Shown here one piece after another: positions 33,906-44,650 of a stretch of DNA of 64,000 nt (position 1 is the stretch's first letter; the number at the start of each line of letters is the position of its first letter). Made by a program: the position numbers and the translations under genes. The stretch spans positions 77,484,273 through 77,548,272 of the forward strand of contig JAUPFV010000003.1 of assembly GCA_036936605.1 (NCBI GenBank), in the 5' to 3' direction. The notes under the pieces were generated by a model. The model had not been told where the DNA came from and did no database searches. It saw only the letters and a list, made by a program, of their open reading frames with translations. The DNA is from Limnanthes douglasii subsp. nivea (lineage: Eukaryota; Streptophyta; Magnoliopsida; Brassicales; Limnanthaceae).

Positions 33906-33930
33906 TTAAATGTTCAAGTTAATAATCTTT
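33320..33930. repeat. Degenerate ~30-bp repeat array, second part
   Basis: Same repeat as 30693-32206 (phrases such as TAATAACATGACAACTGA at 33335-33352). It is interrupted near its end by a long AT microsatellite. Confidence 0.75.
33845..33900. repeat. (AT)28 microsatellite
   Basis: A perfect 56-bp run of AT dinucleotides. It is likely length-variable between individuals and prone to sequencing error. Confidence 0.95.
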
Positions 33931-33949
33931 TAGGTGTAGGCTTGAAGTA

Positions 33950-34740
33950 ACTCATAAACAAATATATAGTTGTATGACTACATGGACATAGTTGTGACAT
34001 GTATTATGCAAAAGACTACTAAAATGTTTTGAAGCTTGAGTCGTGACTTAGTTGCAGAGACATATGATGAACTTAAAGGTTAAGATAAATTTTCAAATAT
34101 TGGTGACCACTGTGTCGAAAGGAATCTGTGTTGAGCTAAAACCAACTGGTCTGAACCAAGACGGTCCAAAGCAAGCTGATACGAAGCACCACTTGATCCA
34201 AAGTGAGTTGGTTCGTAGCACCACAGATGGACCGAAATAGAGTTCTCTAATTTCTAGATCTCTTAAATTAATTAGGTCACATATTTTGGTCTTCCTATAT
34301 TATTTTGATTTCCTATATTAATTGTGTTTTCTATAATAATTAAGACTTATTATTTATGTGGTTTCTTGTATAAACGGATTATGAGTTAATCTGGAGAGTT
34401 TGATGAAGAATTATGTGTTTTCCTTAATCTTAGAAATAAGAGAATATAATGTTATGCAATGTGTGGCGTCGTGTAGGTGGTGTGGCGTGACGTTACTGTT
34501 GTGGGTTGATTACATGAGCAACATATTTCTTAGAAGAGTAAAATATCTCTAGGTATTTTGAAAGATAAGTGAGGTGAAAGATAAACACTAAAGAGAGGGT
34601 TTCGTGAATCATGTCACTGCGGATATATTATTTCTTCATAATACGACCACGTTAAATGTTATCTTATGTACTTTGTTTTATTACGCTTTCTTTTATTTAT
34701 TTCTCATCTTGAACATGGTAATTAGATTCCTTTATAGGTC
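33950..34740 (+). other. Possible decayed Ty1/copia LTR; otherwise unidentified
   Basis: The T/A-rich phrase TTGGTCTTCCTATATTATTTTG at about 34282 and its surroundings resemble copia LTRs. The segment ends in CATCTTGAACATGGTAATTAGA near 34710, which is loosely like the end of a copia LTR plus the usual initiator-Met primer site (TGGTATCAGAG). No inner coding part is present and the match is weak. The region is clearly not part of the ~30-bp repeat. Confidence 0.3.
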
Positions 34741-35903
34741 TGATACGACATAAATAAGTATGAAGTAAGTTAACCAAGCCCGAGTACACGAATTATGAAT
34801 TAGGAAAGAGACGCAACCGAACACGTCGGCTCATTGGGCTAGCTGGCTAGTTAGTCACTTAAGGTCAAAGCTAGCATAGCTTTGTTCAGTCTGCCTTGAG
34901 AAATTCTCAAGTTGCATAAGGCTTCCAGCGGTATAAGTGTTCGATGGTCTCTCAAGTCTAAGCTAGCCAAAAACTACCGCACACAGATGAATTATCTCTA
35001 TGTTCCATGGAGATTTCAAAACAAACTCATACTTGATACCCCCATAATTGTTAACCTACGAACATTTTTTATCTATCGTTCTTCCCACCCCCGATTATCA
35101 TTGAGAAGTACAAAAATCATGTTTGACAATGCATGGGATCACGGCCTGACATGATACAAAAATGATGCCTCAAACGACGTACCTCCATCGAAAAAACATC
35201 TGGAATGCTAGAAAATGTTACACCAATAACGAGGAAACAACCAAAGACATTTCCAAACTGAGACCACTACATAAGAGTATATATTCTCGTATATCAGATT
35301 AGGTGAAAGTTAGAGAGAAAATAGTAGCAATAACAAAATATTTTTCTTTGTAATCCATATTATCAATTGATGAGTCCGGATTCCGTTACCACTTCGAACA
35401 GGGTCAGTTCGGACAATGTCTACCTAACAGAACTGGGACAATTCGGACACCATCATTCATTGGGTTGTTCGAACATGACTAAAGTACTTAAAACCCAATC
35501 ATTTCTTGACTAAGCTGCCTGCTCTCCTACTAAGAGCTAATGGGTCCTTGAACTTAACCCGGGTCCATTAAACATGACCCGAAAGCCCATAAAGTCCAAA
35601 TGTAAGGGTATAAATACCCAACCACCAACATTAAATGAGGGTAATGAAAATTAAATACAACCAGGCTTCTTAATTCTCCCTCTACTCTCTACCCAAATAT
35701 TAAATACTCAAAAACTTCCACATAACTCACATAACTCGAAACAAAAATTACAAACTTACCCTCAAATAAAAATAAACCACACCATCAATAAAACTCATAT
35801 GTTTTACATTTCATATTTTCAGGTTCTTGCGATTTTTAGTTATAGATCGTCATTTACTCAAATCATGACTATTCTTTAGGTTTGGGTAATTTTTAATCCG
35901 TCA
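34741..35903 (+). repeat. 5' LTR of element D, interrupted by a solo LTR
   Basis: About 741 bp of LTR lie outside the insertion at 35368-35789. It aligns to the 3' LTR from start to end, including CCATATTATCAATAAAACTC, which here is split by the insertion. The promoter-like TATATAAG of the 3' copy is ACATAAGAG here. Confidence 0.85.
35363..35789 (+). mobile_element. Solo LTR of the element A family with TCAAT target duplication
   Basis: The LTR is 35368-35784 (417 bp), TGATGAGTCCGG... to ...CCACACCA. TCAAT occurs directly on each side (35363-35367 and 35785-35789). The sister LTR of element D keeps the empty site as TTATCAATAAAACTC near 40800, so the insertion can be read directly. A TATA box TATAAATA is at 35609-35616. 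It is the longest of the four family members. Confidence 0.95.
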
Positions 35904-36900
35904 TTTTGGTTCTGTTTCCAGAAACGATGCGATTGCATATCCTAATCGAATAAACAAGAATACCAATAGAAGCCCCTATGGAAGCCATGTCATTATGACC
36001 TTTTCCGAGCAAGGACGGCGGCAAGACTCTGCCGAAAAGAGGCAACGATGGCAGTGGGTCTGCTGAAAGCTACTCCTAAGAGAATGTGATACGATATTGT
36101 CAATAGAAGCTTGAAGAGCCCAATAGTTACTTTACTTTGAAATACTTAGAGGGATTAACCAACTCGCCTCGGGACGTTTACTGATAAGAGTCGAGATAGA
36201 AAAGTACAATATATCAAAAGAAATTGTAAACCAAAGGGTACAGGTGAACTACCTTTTCATCCCTCTAAGGGGTAAATTGCCTTTTGATGACATCCTTTAT
36301 GCGCTCCAAACTTGGGAATAAGAGACGACGGAAGATCCAAATCCCCCCTTGGAATTATAATGATGAAAATTTTGGGAGGGATAGGGGTATGAACCAAGAC
36401 CAAGATGATAGATTTTTTAGTGTTTGACTCGTCGTTCCCCTACAACCTTATTTAGGAAAAACCTTAGTTGTTTGATTTTTGCATTTCCGCCTTCCATATT
36501 GCATAACATACACAGTGGGGGGGGGGGTAAAATGAGGGTCATCAAGGGATACCACGGTTTAAGTTAAGAGGATGCCTAAGAAGATCCACATGGATTAGAA
36601 TTATCCCGTTAATTTGCTGACCTTAGCCTGAGCAATAATGTATCAGCATGAGACATTAGACACTCCCCTCGCAGTGGACAATCTGAAGGAGCATCAATCC
36701 AAATTTGGGATAATGAAGGAATTATAGGAGGTGTGTATTGGAGGCAAGAAATGAGTACAAACTTGATACTCGAATAACGCCTCGGTAATAGGCATACCCG
36801 AATCTTTTGTTACCCATAAGCTTACATGTAAGGCCGGTGCAACAGAAAAAAACTAGCCAGTAGAACACCCAAAGGCGATGGAGGAAGAGGCCCATGGGCC
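35904..36900 (+). pseudogene. gag-protease remnant of element D
   Basis: Heavily decayed. Recognisable only in outline: a gag-like stretch at about 36140-36330 that translates to LEGLTNSPRDV and LIRVEIEKYNISKEIVNQRV. A ten-base G run lies at 36519-36528. No zinc knuckle or protease active site was found. The position between the 5' LTR and the reverse transcriptase supports the assignment more than the sequence does. Confidence 0.5.
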
Positions 36901-37440
36901 ACATTAGAGAAGTCAATTATCCCGAGTTGGTAGTGAACCCCGTGTTGCTAAATAAATAATGAAAAATGGATAATATATCAATCTCACGACCCTCTAGAGC
37001 ATGCTCTAAAGGTTATTTCCCTTATCGCGGATAGATTAGATTGTAAACACCACTATGGGTCACAAGATGTTATCGTTCCTGGACACCTAGTCTGGGTATA
37101 GCCAGATCAAAATGGACCCTCGAGATCAAGAGAAAACTTTTGTTACCACAAATTGAGGGTTGTATTGCTATGTCGGGTTGAAAATACAAACTCCACTTAT
37201 CAAATGATGGTGAACAAGATGTTCAAGGAGTAGTTAGGACAGAATATGAAAGTCTACATCGACGATATATTGGTAAAAAATGAATACCAAAATTCTCACC
37301 TATCAGACTTTCGGGAAACCTTATCCACTCTAACAAAACATAAAATGAAACCAAACCGAACCAAATGTTTCTTTGTCTTACCTTGTGGAAATTCCTTAGT
37401 TTTTTCGTTCACAAAAAATAAATCAACACCGACTTGAACC
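36890..37440 (+). pseudogene. Reverse transcriptase of element D
   Basis: Fragments in order: GHIREVNYPELVVNP-like (36895-36940), LFPLSRIDRL (near 37020-37045), ENFCYHK and MVNKMF-KE (near 37205-37235), then MKVYIDDILVKNEYQN from 37246 with the YIDD catalytic box, and LSDFRETLSTLTKHKMKPNR with TKCFF. These match the Tat RT in order. Frames shift and stops occur throughout, and several blocks are missing. Confidence 0.8.
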
Positions 37441-37459
37441 AGATCACAACACAAAATGA

Positions 37460-38350
37460 GATGAGTCGACCCCAAATTGTAAAGGAGGTACAAAGGTTAA
37501 ACGGAAGATTAGTTTCACTTAATGGATTCATATCAAGGGCAGTGAACAGTTTCCTTCCCTACTTCAAAACTTTAAGAGGGACGGAGAAGTTGAATGAAAT
37601 GAAAAGTTTGATGCTACCTTAACGAAGTTAATAACTTACCTCGCATCACTCCAACTATTGGTAGTGCCGATGAAATGAGACATCTTGATCGCGTACCTCA
37701 GGGTATCCGAATGGGCCGTAAGCGTCGGACTACTAGTAGAAAGAGAAAAAAAATTAGCATCTAATCTATTACGTTAGTAAAGCCCTTTTGGGGGCCAAAG
37801 AAGGAGCTCCGCCTAAGAAAAAAACATATTACCTTTGTAACAACCGCGCAAAAATTAAGAAGGTACTTTTAAGCCCATAAAATCCAAGTTCCCACCACCT
37901 TACCCATCTAGTTGATCTTAAGTACGCTAGAGGCCTCGGGTAGCTTAGCCACATGGGTATTGAGCTAGGTGAATTTCACATCAAATTTGTGCTATAAAAT
38001 GTTATAGAAGGGAAAGTATTTGTTGAGTTTGTGTCTGAAAGTGTTGGAGAAACACCCTCGAGAGAAGAAAGCGCTAACACATAATGGCTGATGTACATCG
38101 ATAAAACTTTGAATGATAAGAGTATTTAGAGGAAGAGTATACATTGTAACCCTACATGTGGACCATGTAATGTTAGTCATCAGTTTCAGTTTCAGAGCCT
38201 CAGAAAACGAGATCGAGTACGAGTTAATGATAGCGAGACCAAATGTACTTAGAGTTACGTTAAAAAATATACAAGTAAGGATTGATTCCCAATTAGTCAG
38301 AAAATAAATCCTCCAAGTATATGAATCAACGGAAGACTGAATGATCCAGT
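37460..38350 (+). pseudogene. RNase H domains of element D
   Basis: A connection segment (VQRLNGRLVSLNGFISRAV at 37487-37545) precedes a decayed RNase H with a VSEWAVSVGLLVERE-like stretch near 37700. The second, archaeal-type RNase H is seen at 38113-38300 with FSFRASENEIEYELMIARP and a VRIDSQLV segment. No integrase motif is found downstream, so pol appears truncated. Confidence 0.68.
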
Positions 38351-38359
38351 ACTTAGACA

Positions 38360-40127
38360 AATAACTTGCATGATACTTAAATCGGTGAATCAGTGGAGCA
38401 TGCGCAAGCTTAGGTAAAAAAGAGAGAACAACAGATAAATAAGCCCCCGTACAAACCTATGTCATGTAAAAATAAGGATTCTGAGAACCTTCAAACCTTG
38501 TTCTGAAAATTGGAATTCCTCTTAAAATATTTGGAGTTGCACCGGGAGGAAAGCAGATTATGCGCTTAAGCATAGGATCTAACACATAAGACAACAAGGT
38601 GTAACAAGCTACGATGGGTAAGTAAAAGTATAACATACATCCACGTGTCTTATTTTTTTAAAATAAATATTCAAACGATAAAATTTAACAGAAGAAAACA
38701 ATATTCATTTAACAATGAAGAACACGCATCCCCTTAAGATAAAGGTAAAACAACAAAGGGAAACTACGCCCGTCCAACGACCAAAAAAAGAACCAAAACA
38801 AGTCTCGAGACACGGGTACAACAAAATAACGAAAGATAAGTTTGCAAACAAAAATAAATAATGATTGTAAGCTACACTTAAACATTTGAAGAAGTACTTT
38901 CCTCTTCGTTGGCCTCACTCAAGAGTTTCAACTGCTTGTCCATCCTACCCTTGCCTCGAGATGGAATTTTTATGAGAACAAAGTGAGAATAACCAACTTC
39001 AACTTGCGCCCTACATGCTCAATCCCCTTCATGTGGTATTGTGCATTCGCGTTCCTGACCTCCACATCAAAATCAAGGGCTTGGGACAAATCGAACTCCT
39101 CCAAGATCCTCGAAGGACGTCCATCCAAAAGTTTGCTAAGGGATCCATAATAAAAAAAATGAAGGTATCCGGACGAGAGACCGCGCTATCCATATCAGGA
39201 CGAGTTTTTATCGTGAAAACGACATTTCTCTGCCTCATCAGCACGAGTTTTTATCAACTCCATAAGCTAAATCACCCTCTCGAAGTTGGCCATGTGAGCC
39301 ACTTTTTTCTTGTGTCAACTCATCTTTAAACCTCATAATCATTGCACGATACGATATTTTAGAGTTTGTTTTTACAATCACAATCTTCTTATAATACACA
39401 AACTCATAACCAACAAATCAGGGAACCTCATCGGGGATTTCTCCTTCCTTGACTTGCACAAAATCCTTATGGTTAGCAAAATATTCCTACATGATGGCAA
39501 CCATCAATGACACCCTCACATTCGTCCATTTAAAAAAATTGGGGGCATTATTAGTCTTGAGCATGGTCCTCTCTCTCCACCTTCTTGCTTTGGTGTAGTT
39601 TTCCTCTCTTTCTAATTTGAAAATGAATGTTGACTGAAGGATACAAAATGTGACTTGGGTATGAGATACTCTCGCTTGACCGAAAGTTTGTCCAACCGGC
39701 GGAAGATCCTCGAAGCCTAAATCTTTATGACGCTCAGACACGTCAGGTACATCCTTGTAGCATATGCACTTAGACTCAGGGGATTGCAAATATGGTGATA
39801 CGATGGGGGCTACAGCCTCAAAGACTTGTCTCTAAGGTTTTTCATTAGGAATGAAGATTCAATACCGTGAAAAACAGACTTGACGTCTTTTGAATAAAGA
39901 ATAGTTTTTAGAGAGAAAATGAATTTATAAAGAATTCTCTTGAAAAATGGAAACGAAGTTTCAATATAGTAAAGTATATAAAGGGATATAGGACCCTCAC
40001 CTAATTGACATGTGAATAAAAAAGGTCCAATACCACAAGGAAAAAGGGAGCAAGAGTCGCTCTCGTAATATCATCTCGGAGAAAATATCGACTGCGAGCA
40101 AAAACAGTCCATTAGCTTGACACTAAG
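38360..40127. other. Long 3' spacer of element D, no intact gene
   Basis: About 1.8 kb between the last pol motif and the purine-rich tract. Minus-strand frames at 39029-39244 and 39487-39789 occupy the place where the other two Tat elements carry an antisense ORF. I found no PF04195 motif in them, so a decayed antisense ORF is only a guess. Integrase is apparently deleted. Confidence 0.4.
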
Positions 40128-40143
40128 CAACAGAGTGGGGGAG
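40128..40143 (+). other. Polypurine tract of element D
   Basis: AAGCAACAGAGTGGGGGAG just before the 3' LTR is the expected plus-strand priming site for reverse transcription. The last G run is five bases from the LTR start at 40149. Confidence 0.65.
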
Positions 40144-40148
40144 TTCAT

Positions 40149-40921
40149 TGTACGGTATAAATAGTTTTGAGGTACCGAGTCCACGAGGTTTGACTTAGGG
40201 AAGAGATGTAACCAAACACATCGAATAATTATCTTTAAGCGACCATCTGGTCACTTAAGGCCAAAGCTGTGGACAGCCAGCCTTAAGTGACCGCCTGGTC
40301 GCTTAAGGCTGAAGCTAGACTAGATTTGGTCAGCCTGCCTTGAGTAATCCTCAAGTTTCCTAAGGCTTGCAGTGTTATAAGTCGGTCTGATGACCATACA
40401 TGATTTTTTGGTCTCTCAAGGCCAAGCTAGCCAAAACATACCACACAAAGATGAATCATCTCTGTGTTCCATGGAGAGTACACAATAAACTTTTACCTGA
40501 TATCCCCGCCATTGTTAACCTACTAACACTTGGACTCTGTCATTCCTACCACCCCCAATTGTCGTCGATACTATCTGGCAATGTACGGGGGCATGGCCTA
40601 ACACGTACGAAAATGATGCCTCGAAAAATGTACCTCCGTCTAGAAAGACCTCTGGAATGCTAGAAAAAGTTGCACCAATAAGGAGTCAACAACCAAAGAC
40701 TTCTCTCAAACGAGACCACTATATAAGAAGATAGTGTCTCGTTTGTAAGGTTATATAGAAAATAGTAACAACACCAAACGATTTTGCTTTGTAATCCATA
40801 TTATCAATAAAACTCAAGTGTTATACATTCCATACTTTCAAGTTCTTTAATTTTTAGTTACATATCGTCATTTAATCAAATCATCTCTATTATTTTGGTT
40901 CGGGTGATTTTTGTGCCACCA
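40149..40921 (+). repeat. 3' LTR of element D
   Basis: 773 bp, TGTACGGTATAAATAG... to ...GTGCCACCA. Carries a TATA-like TATATAAG at 40720-40727 and the intact site that is split by the solo LTR in the 5' copy. The two LTRs differ by many substitutions and small indels, pointing to an old insertion. Confidence 0.85.
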
Positions 40922-40929
40922 AAGTTAAT

Positions 40930-41560
40930 GGTTCCACCAACAGCCAAATTCATGATTATAAAACCTGACAACTGAATGTGAAATTTAATAACATGGTGGC
41001 TATACGTTCAGTGTAATAACATGACAACTAAATGTTCAATTTTATAACTAAATATTTGAATTGGTCTCATATTTAGTTGTATGTACTTATTAAAGAGCTA
41101 AACAACGTATATTTTAGCCAGGAAAGCTAAATATAGTCACCTAAAAGCATTTAACAGCTAACCAAATATAACCTCACAACTAAAATTTTAAATTAATAAT
41201 AGGAGAGTTACATTCATCGACCGAATACTTAAATTTTTAAAAAAATAAGTATCTACATGTATAACATGAAAACTAATTGTTCAAGTTAATAATTACATTT
41301 TCAAGCTTACTATGACTAGTTAGGTGAAGAACTAAATATATGAACAAAAACTTGACAATTAAATTTTTTATTTAATGACTTGAAAATTAAATGTTCACTA
41401 TTAAATGTTTAGTTTTATAACTGGTTTTTTATCTAACAAGCAAATATTTAAACCATTTATATAATTATTCTGATATACCGGTCTACCAACTATATTTTAG
41501 TATATAATGGAAAACTAATATATATACATATATATAATCCGAAATAGATTTTTATGCATA
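40930..41560. repeat. Degenerate ~30-bp repeat array, third part
   Basis: Phrases such as TAATAACATGACAACTAAATG (41017-41037) show that this is the continuation of the array at 30693 and 33320, beyond element D. Confidence 0.75.
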
Positions 41561-42370
41561 CGTGATCCATATTGACTTTGAGTAGTCTAATGACTAACTA
41601 ATCATACATAATCTATAATAGTAATATTAACATTGTTGTAATTATTTTGGATCGAAGATTGTCTTTTGTTTGAGGTTTGCTAGAATTTTCATATGTATAA
41701 TCATACACATATCTCACGCTTCTGCCGGTAAGTTGCATTAACCAATTTATATATTATTTTTATAAAATTTTAAATGATGAGTATTCCAATGATATTTTAA
41801 CGGATATCTTTTCATATTCATCAATCTACAAGACATTGACAATGATCACAATTTTCAACCAGCAATTTTGTGTCAGCAGAAAATGTTAGTGATTAAAATC
41901 ATGCTAAAAGAAAACATAGTACTAACCTACGACATCCACACTTCACCCTCGTGTAAACAATTCAAAATGATAAAAGTCTCTTTCATTCCCAAATATCGTA
42001 ATAAATGTTGTGTAACACATTTTTGTTAAAAAAAATCCATCAAGAACGACATATTTTGCAGCACACAATCGTAATACGCGATCTTGAGATTTATCTGATA
42101 GAAACATTTCATCATTTAAAAGGAACAAATATTATTTGAAACAATTGTTATTGTCATCTATTAGTACATCGTTTTTGTAATATTTCCAAAAATGACGGTA
42201 TCTTTTATATTATTACTAACGGATTATCTTTTACACAACCAAACCTTGCTAAAAATCTACCTCTTTATTTTCTACTCTTAGAATTTTGGGTATATAACTT
42301 TTTCAAAAAAAAACCATTTTTTTCACTACTTCTAAATATTTTCTTGTTTTACTGCAAAATTTCCATGAGA
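41561..42370. other. AT-rich spacer, no gene seen
   Basis: No coding signal or recognisable repeat. The minus-strand 61-codon frame at 41943-42128 shows no family feature. Confidence 0.5.
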
Positions 42371-42379
42371 ATGACCAAC

Positions 42380-42720
42380 CACTAATTGAGAATCAGATAA
42401 TAAAACAATAACTTTATCTCCACAAATACGAGGTAATCTCATTCTAGTCAACACAACTTCATACTCTACTTCATTATTAGTAGCAGGGAATATGAATTTA
42501 ATAGCTTACATTATTTCAGACAGAATAGTCAAAACAACACCAGCTCCCTTACCATTTAAACTAGAGGACCCGTCGGCTCGAACAACTCATTCATTATCCC
42601 TCAAATCATATCTTGTTAGCTCATCTTCCTATATTTCATCTTCTTCCTCTAGAAACTCATTTATAAACTCAACCAATTTGTGCGTCTTTATTGTTATTTT
42701 AGGTTCAAATTAAATTTATA
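42380..42720 (-). pseudogene. Second RNase H of element E
   Basis: The minus-strand translation includes ENEWVVRADGSS, AIKFIFPATNNEVEYEVVLT and VLLSDSQLV, the same motif set as the archaeal-type RNase H of the other Tat copies. Stops interrupt it near 42505 and 42715. Confidence 0.72.
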
Positions 42721-42849
42721 TTCACCCAAATAAATCGACCACCTTGATAATTATCTAAGAAACAATAGTTTTCCTAAGCATATTTTTTAACGGGAAATGA
42801 GTTCGTAGAATAATTACATGCACTTGAAAGTATGGTCGTATTTTCTTTA

Positions 42850-43230
42850 CAGATACAACTAAAACAATATCTAATTTTTATAAGTTTAAGTATCTAATTT
42901 ACACATAGACTAATGTCTTACTCACATAGCACATTGGTTTATGAATTTCATATTCTTCTCTTACTAATATTGCACTAACTGCAAACTTTGACACTGGTAG
43001 ATATGGAAACAAAGGCCCCTCTTCTTTTGGTGTTGTCAAAACTTTAGGAAAACTTTGTACAATCATTATTCCAAGAAAATATCTTAGTCTCTCTTTAAAT
43101 ATTAAAAAACAAATATGATTTATCTGACGATCTTGAAATGAATCTTGAAAAAGCAACCAATCTTTCAGTCAACGTTTTTACTTTTTTTATTAATATTAGT
43201 GGAGATATTGTGAATCGATTTCAGTTGACT
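42850..43230 (-). pseudogene. RNase H of element E
   Basis: A frame at 42899-43156 contains GPLFPYLPVSKFAVSAILVR and PMCYVSKTL, the beginning of the RNase H domain. The upstream FQDRQINHI matches the connection domain FSDRSAPFF only loosely. Confidence 0.72.
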
Positions 43231-43900
43231 TTAATAAGCTTCAATTCCCTTTGAACTTATTAAATATCTGAGGAACTTATCCGATTCCACCCAAAAATAA
43301 CATTTCAATGGATTCAGTTGTAGATTATACTTTCTTAAATTTCCAAAGATTCTATGTAACTCTTTTACATGGTCACTTGTTTTATTACTCTTAATTATCG
43401 TATCATCTATATAAACTTCTAAATTTCTGCCTAACTGTTTAGCAAAAATACAATTAATGTGTCTATAATATGTTGCTCCAACCTTTTTTAAACTAAATGG
43501 TATTATCTTGTAACAATATACATTTTTCCATCGTAAACACAATACTTTGTTCAACATATGGATGCATTTTAATTTGATAATAGCATGAATAATAATTCAT
43601 GAAAGATAGATACTCATAACCAATTGTTTCATTTACAAATTGATAAATTCTAGGCAAAGGAAAAGCACTTTTTGGACAAGCTCGGTTAAGTTCGGTAAAA
43701 TCAACCCATATCTTACATTGTCTTTTTTTAACCAGCACTCGGTTGGCTAATTAGGTTTGATATGTCCTACCAATAACAACTGGACAACTTCATTAACAAT
43801 AGCTTCTTACTTTTCAATCGGAAAATACCTTATTTTTCGAAGGATAGGTCTTAGCATATTGTTTCTTGTTAATTCATGATAAATAACGTATCAACTTTCT
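43231..43900 (-). pseudogene. Reverse transcriptase of element E
   Basis: Two overlapping frames carry the motifs: IWVDFTELNRACPKSAFPLP and LSFMNYYSCYYQIKMHPYVE (43493-43738), then KIIPFSLKKVGATYYRHINC and LEVYIDDTIIKSNKTSDHVK with LNPLKCYFWVESDKFLRYLI (43231-43557). The catalytic YIDD is intact. The first palm Asp in FMDxYSGYN is changed to Asn (FMNYYS). Confidence 0.85.
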
Positions 43901-44149
43901 CCAGTAACATCATAAATTTTCCATGCAAAAACATTAATATTTTTTCTCAAACATTCTATTAACTTCTTTTAAAACTTCTCTTCAATCTTGTTTCCAATCT
44001 TTACAATTTGCGGCTAAAATATAATCTTATATCTATTCTAGTACTTCAATTTTATTTAATACTTCTTGTGGATCATCAATTTCACTCTCTCTTGCTATTT
44101 CAGTAGGTTCACAAGATTATTTTATCATAGTATTTCTTAAAACTCGTGA

Positions 44150-44600
44150 TGTTGTGGATCTATTATATGTTTAAAAGCTAAAGATAATGAATAACAAGTT
44201 TTAGTTGTTCTCTAGTTTCCTCAAATTATTCATATTCATCCACTAATTGGATATTCAACACATTGATGAAATGATGACACTGCGGTTTGTATTTTATGTA
44301 ACCAATGTCATCCTAAAATAGATCTATATGAATTTGGAGCTTCCACCACCAATGTCACATTTAATTTAAACTCTCATTCACAATCAGTTGACGTTCCAAC
44401 AAAACTAATCAAACTTTTATCAGTTTTATCAAACGGTATAACTTAAATAATTTGAATGTAACTTATATTATAAATTACATTAGTTGAACTTCAATTATCA
44501 ACTAATATTATTCTTCTAATTATCCCAGCGATTATTGGGGTTATCAATAAATCATCTTCATGTGGAATCAATAATTATATTAAATATTCATCAATAAATA
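44150..44600 (-). pseudogene. Protease remnant of element E
   Basis: The minus-strand translation in 44480-44600 includes HEDDLLITPIIA and RRIILVDN-S-TNVIYN, the latter corresponding to the DTGSS-NI active-site loop with changes. SYRSILG-HWLH near 44290-44330 matches the ILGRSWLH end. Decayed and frame-shifted. Confidence 0.6.
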
Positions 44601-44650
44601 AGAAATCTAAAGCATAATCATCGACTAATTGTAAAAATGACTCATCAATT

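Larger units (their letters stand above)
34741..40921 (+). mobile_element. Old Tat-like Ty3/gypsy element with paired LTRs (element D)
   Basis: Two LTRs of about 740 and 773 bp (34741-35903 less an inserted solo LTR, and 40149-40921) flank gag and pol remnants in plus orientation. Both start TGATACGACATAAATA/TGTACGGTATAAATA and share long stretches such as AGATGAATxATCTCTxTGTTCCATGGAGA. Pol fragments have Tat features, including the FRAS-NE-EYE motif of the second RNase H. A purine-rich tract precedes the 3' LTR. No matching target duplication was found at the ends (AGGTC left, AAGTT right). Confidence 0.83.
42371..44650 (-). mobile_element. Pol remnant of a Tat-like gypsy element (element E)
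   Basis: Minus-strand order is protease (about 44150-44600), reverse transcriptase (43231-43900), RNase H (42850-43230) and second RNase H (42380-42720). The segments are strongly diverged and AT-rich, with only a few long frames. LTRs, gag and integrase could not be found. It is the most AT-rich of the gypsy copies here, which suggests either great age or a distinct lineage. Confidence 0.75.

Noticed and set aside
30693..33930. Repeat array considered as CRISPR
   Set aside because: The repeats are strongly degenerate, lack unique spacers of constant length, and the locus is plant nuclear DNA.
36519..36528. Ten-base G run as a quadruplex or regulatory signal
   Set aside because: A single G run inside a decayed gag; one tract alone does not make a quadruplex motif, and it may be a sequencing artefact.
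34741..40921. Target-site duplication for element D
   Set aside because: The five bases on each side (AGGTC and AAGTT) do not match; the ends may be off by a few bases or the flanks have been rearranged.
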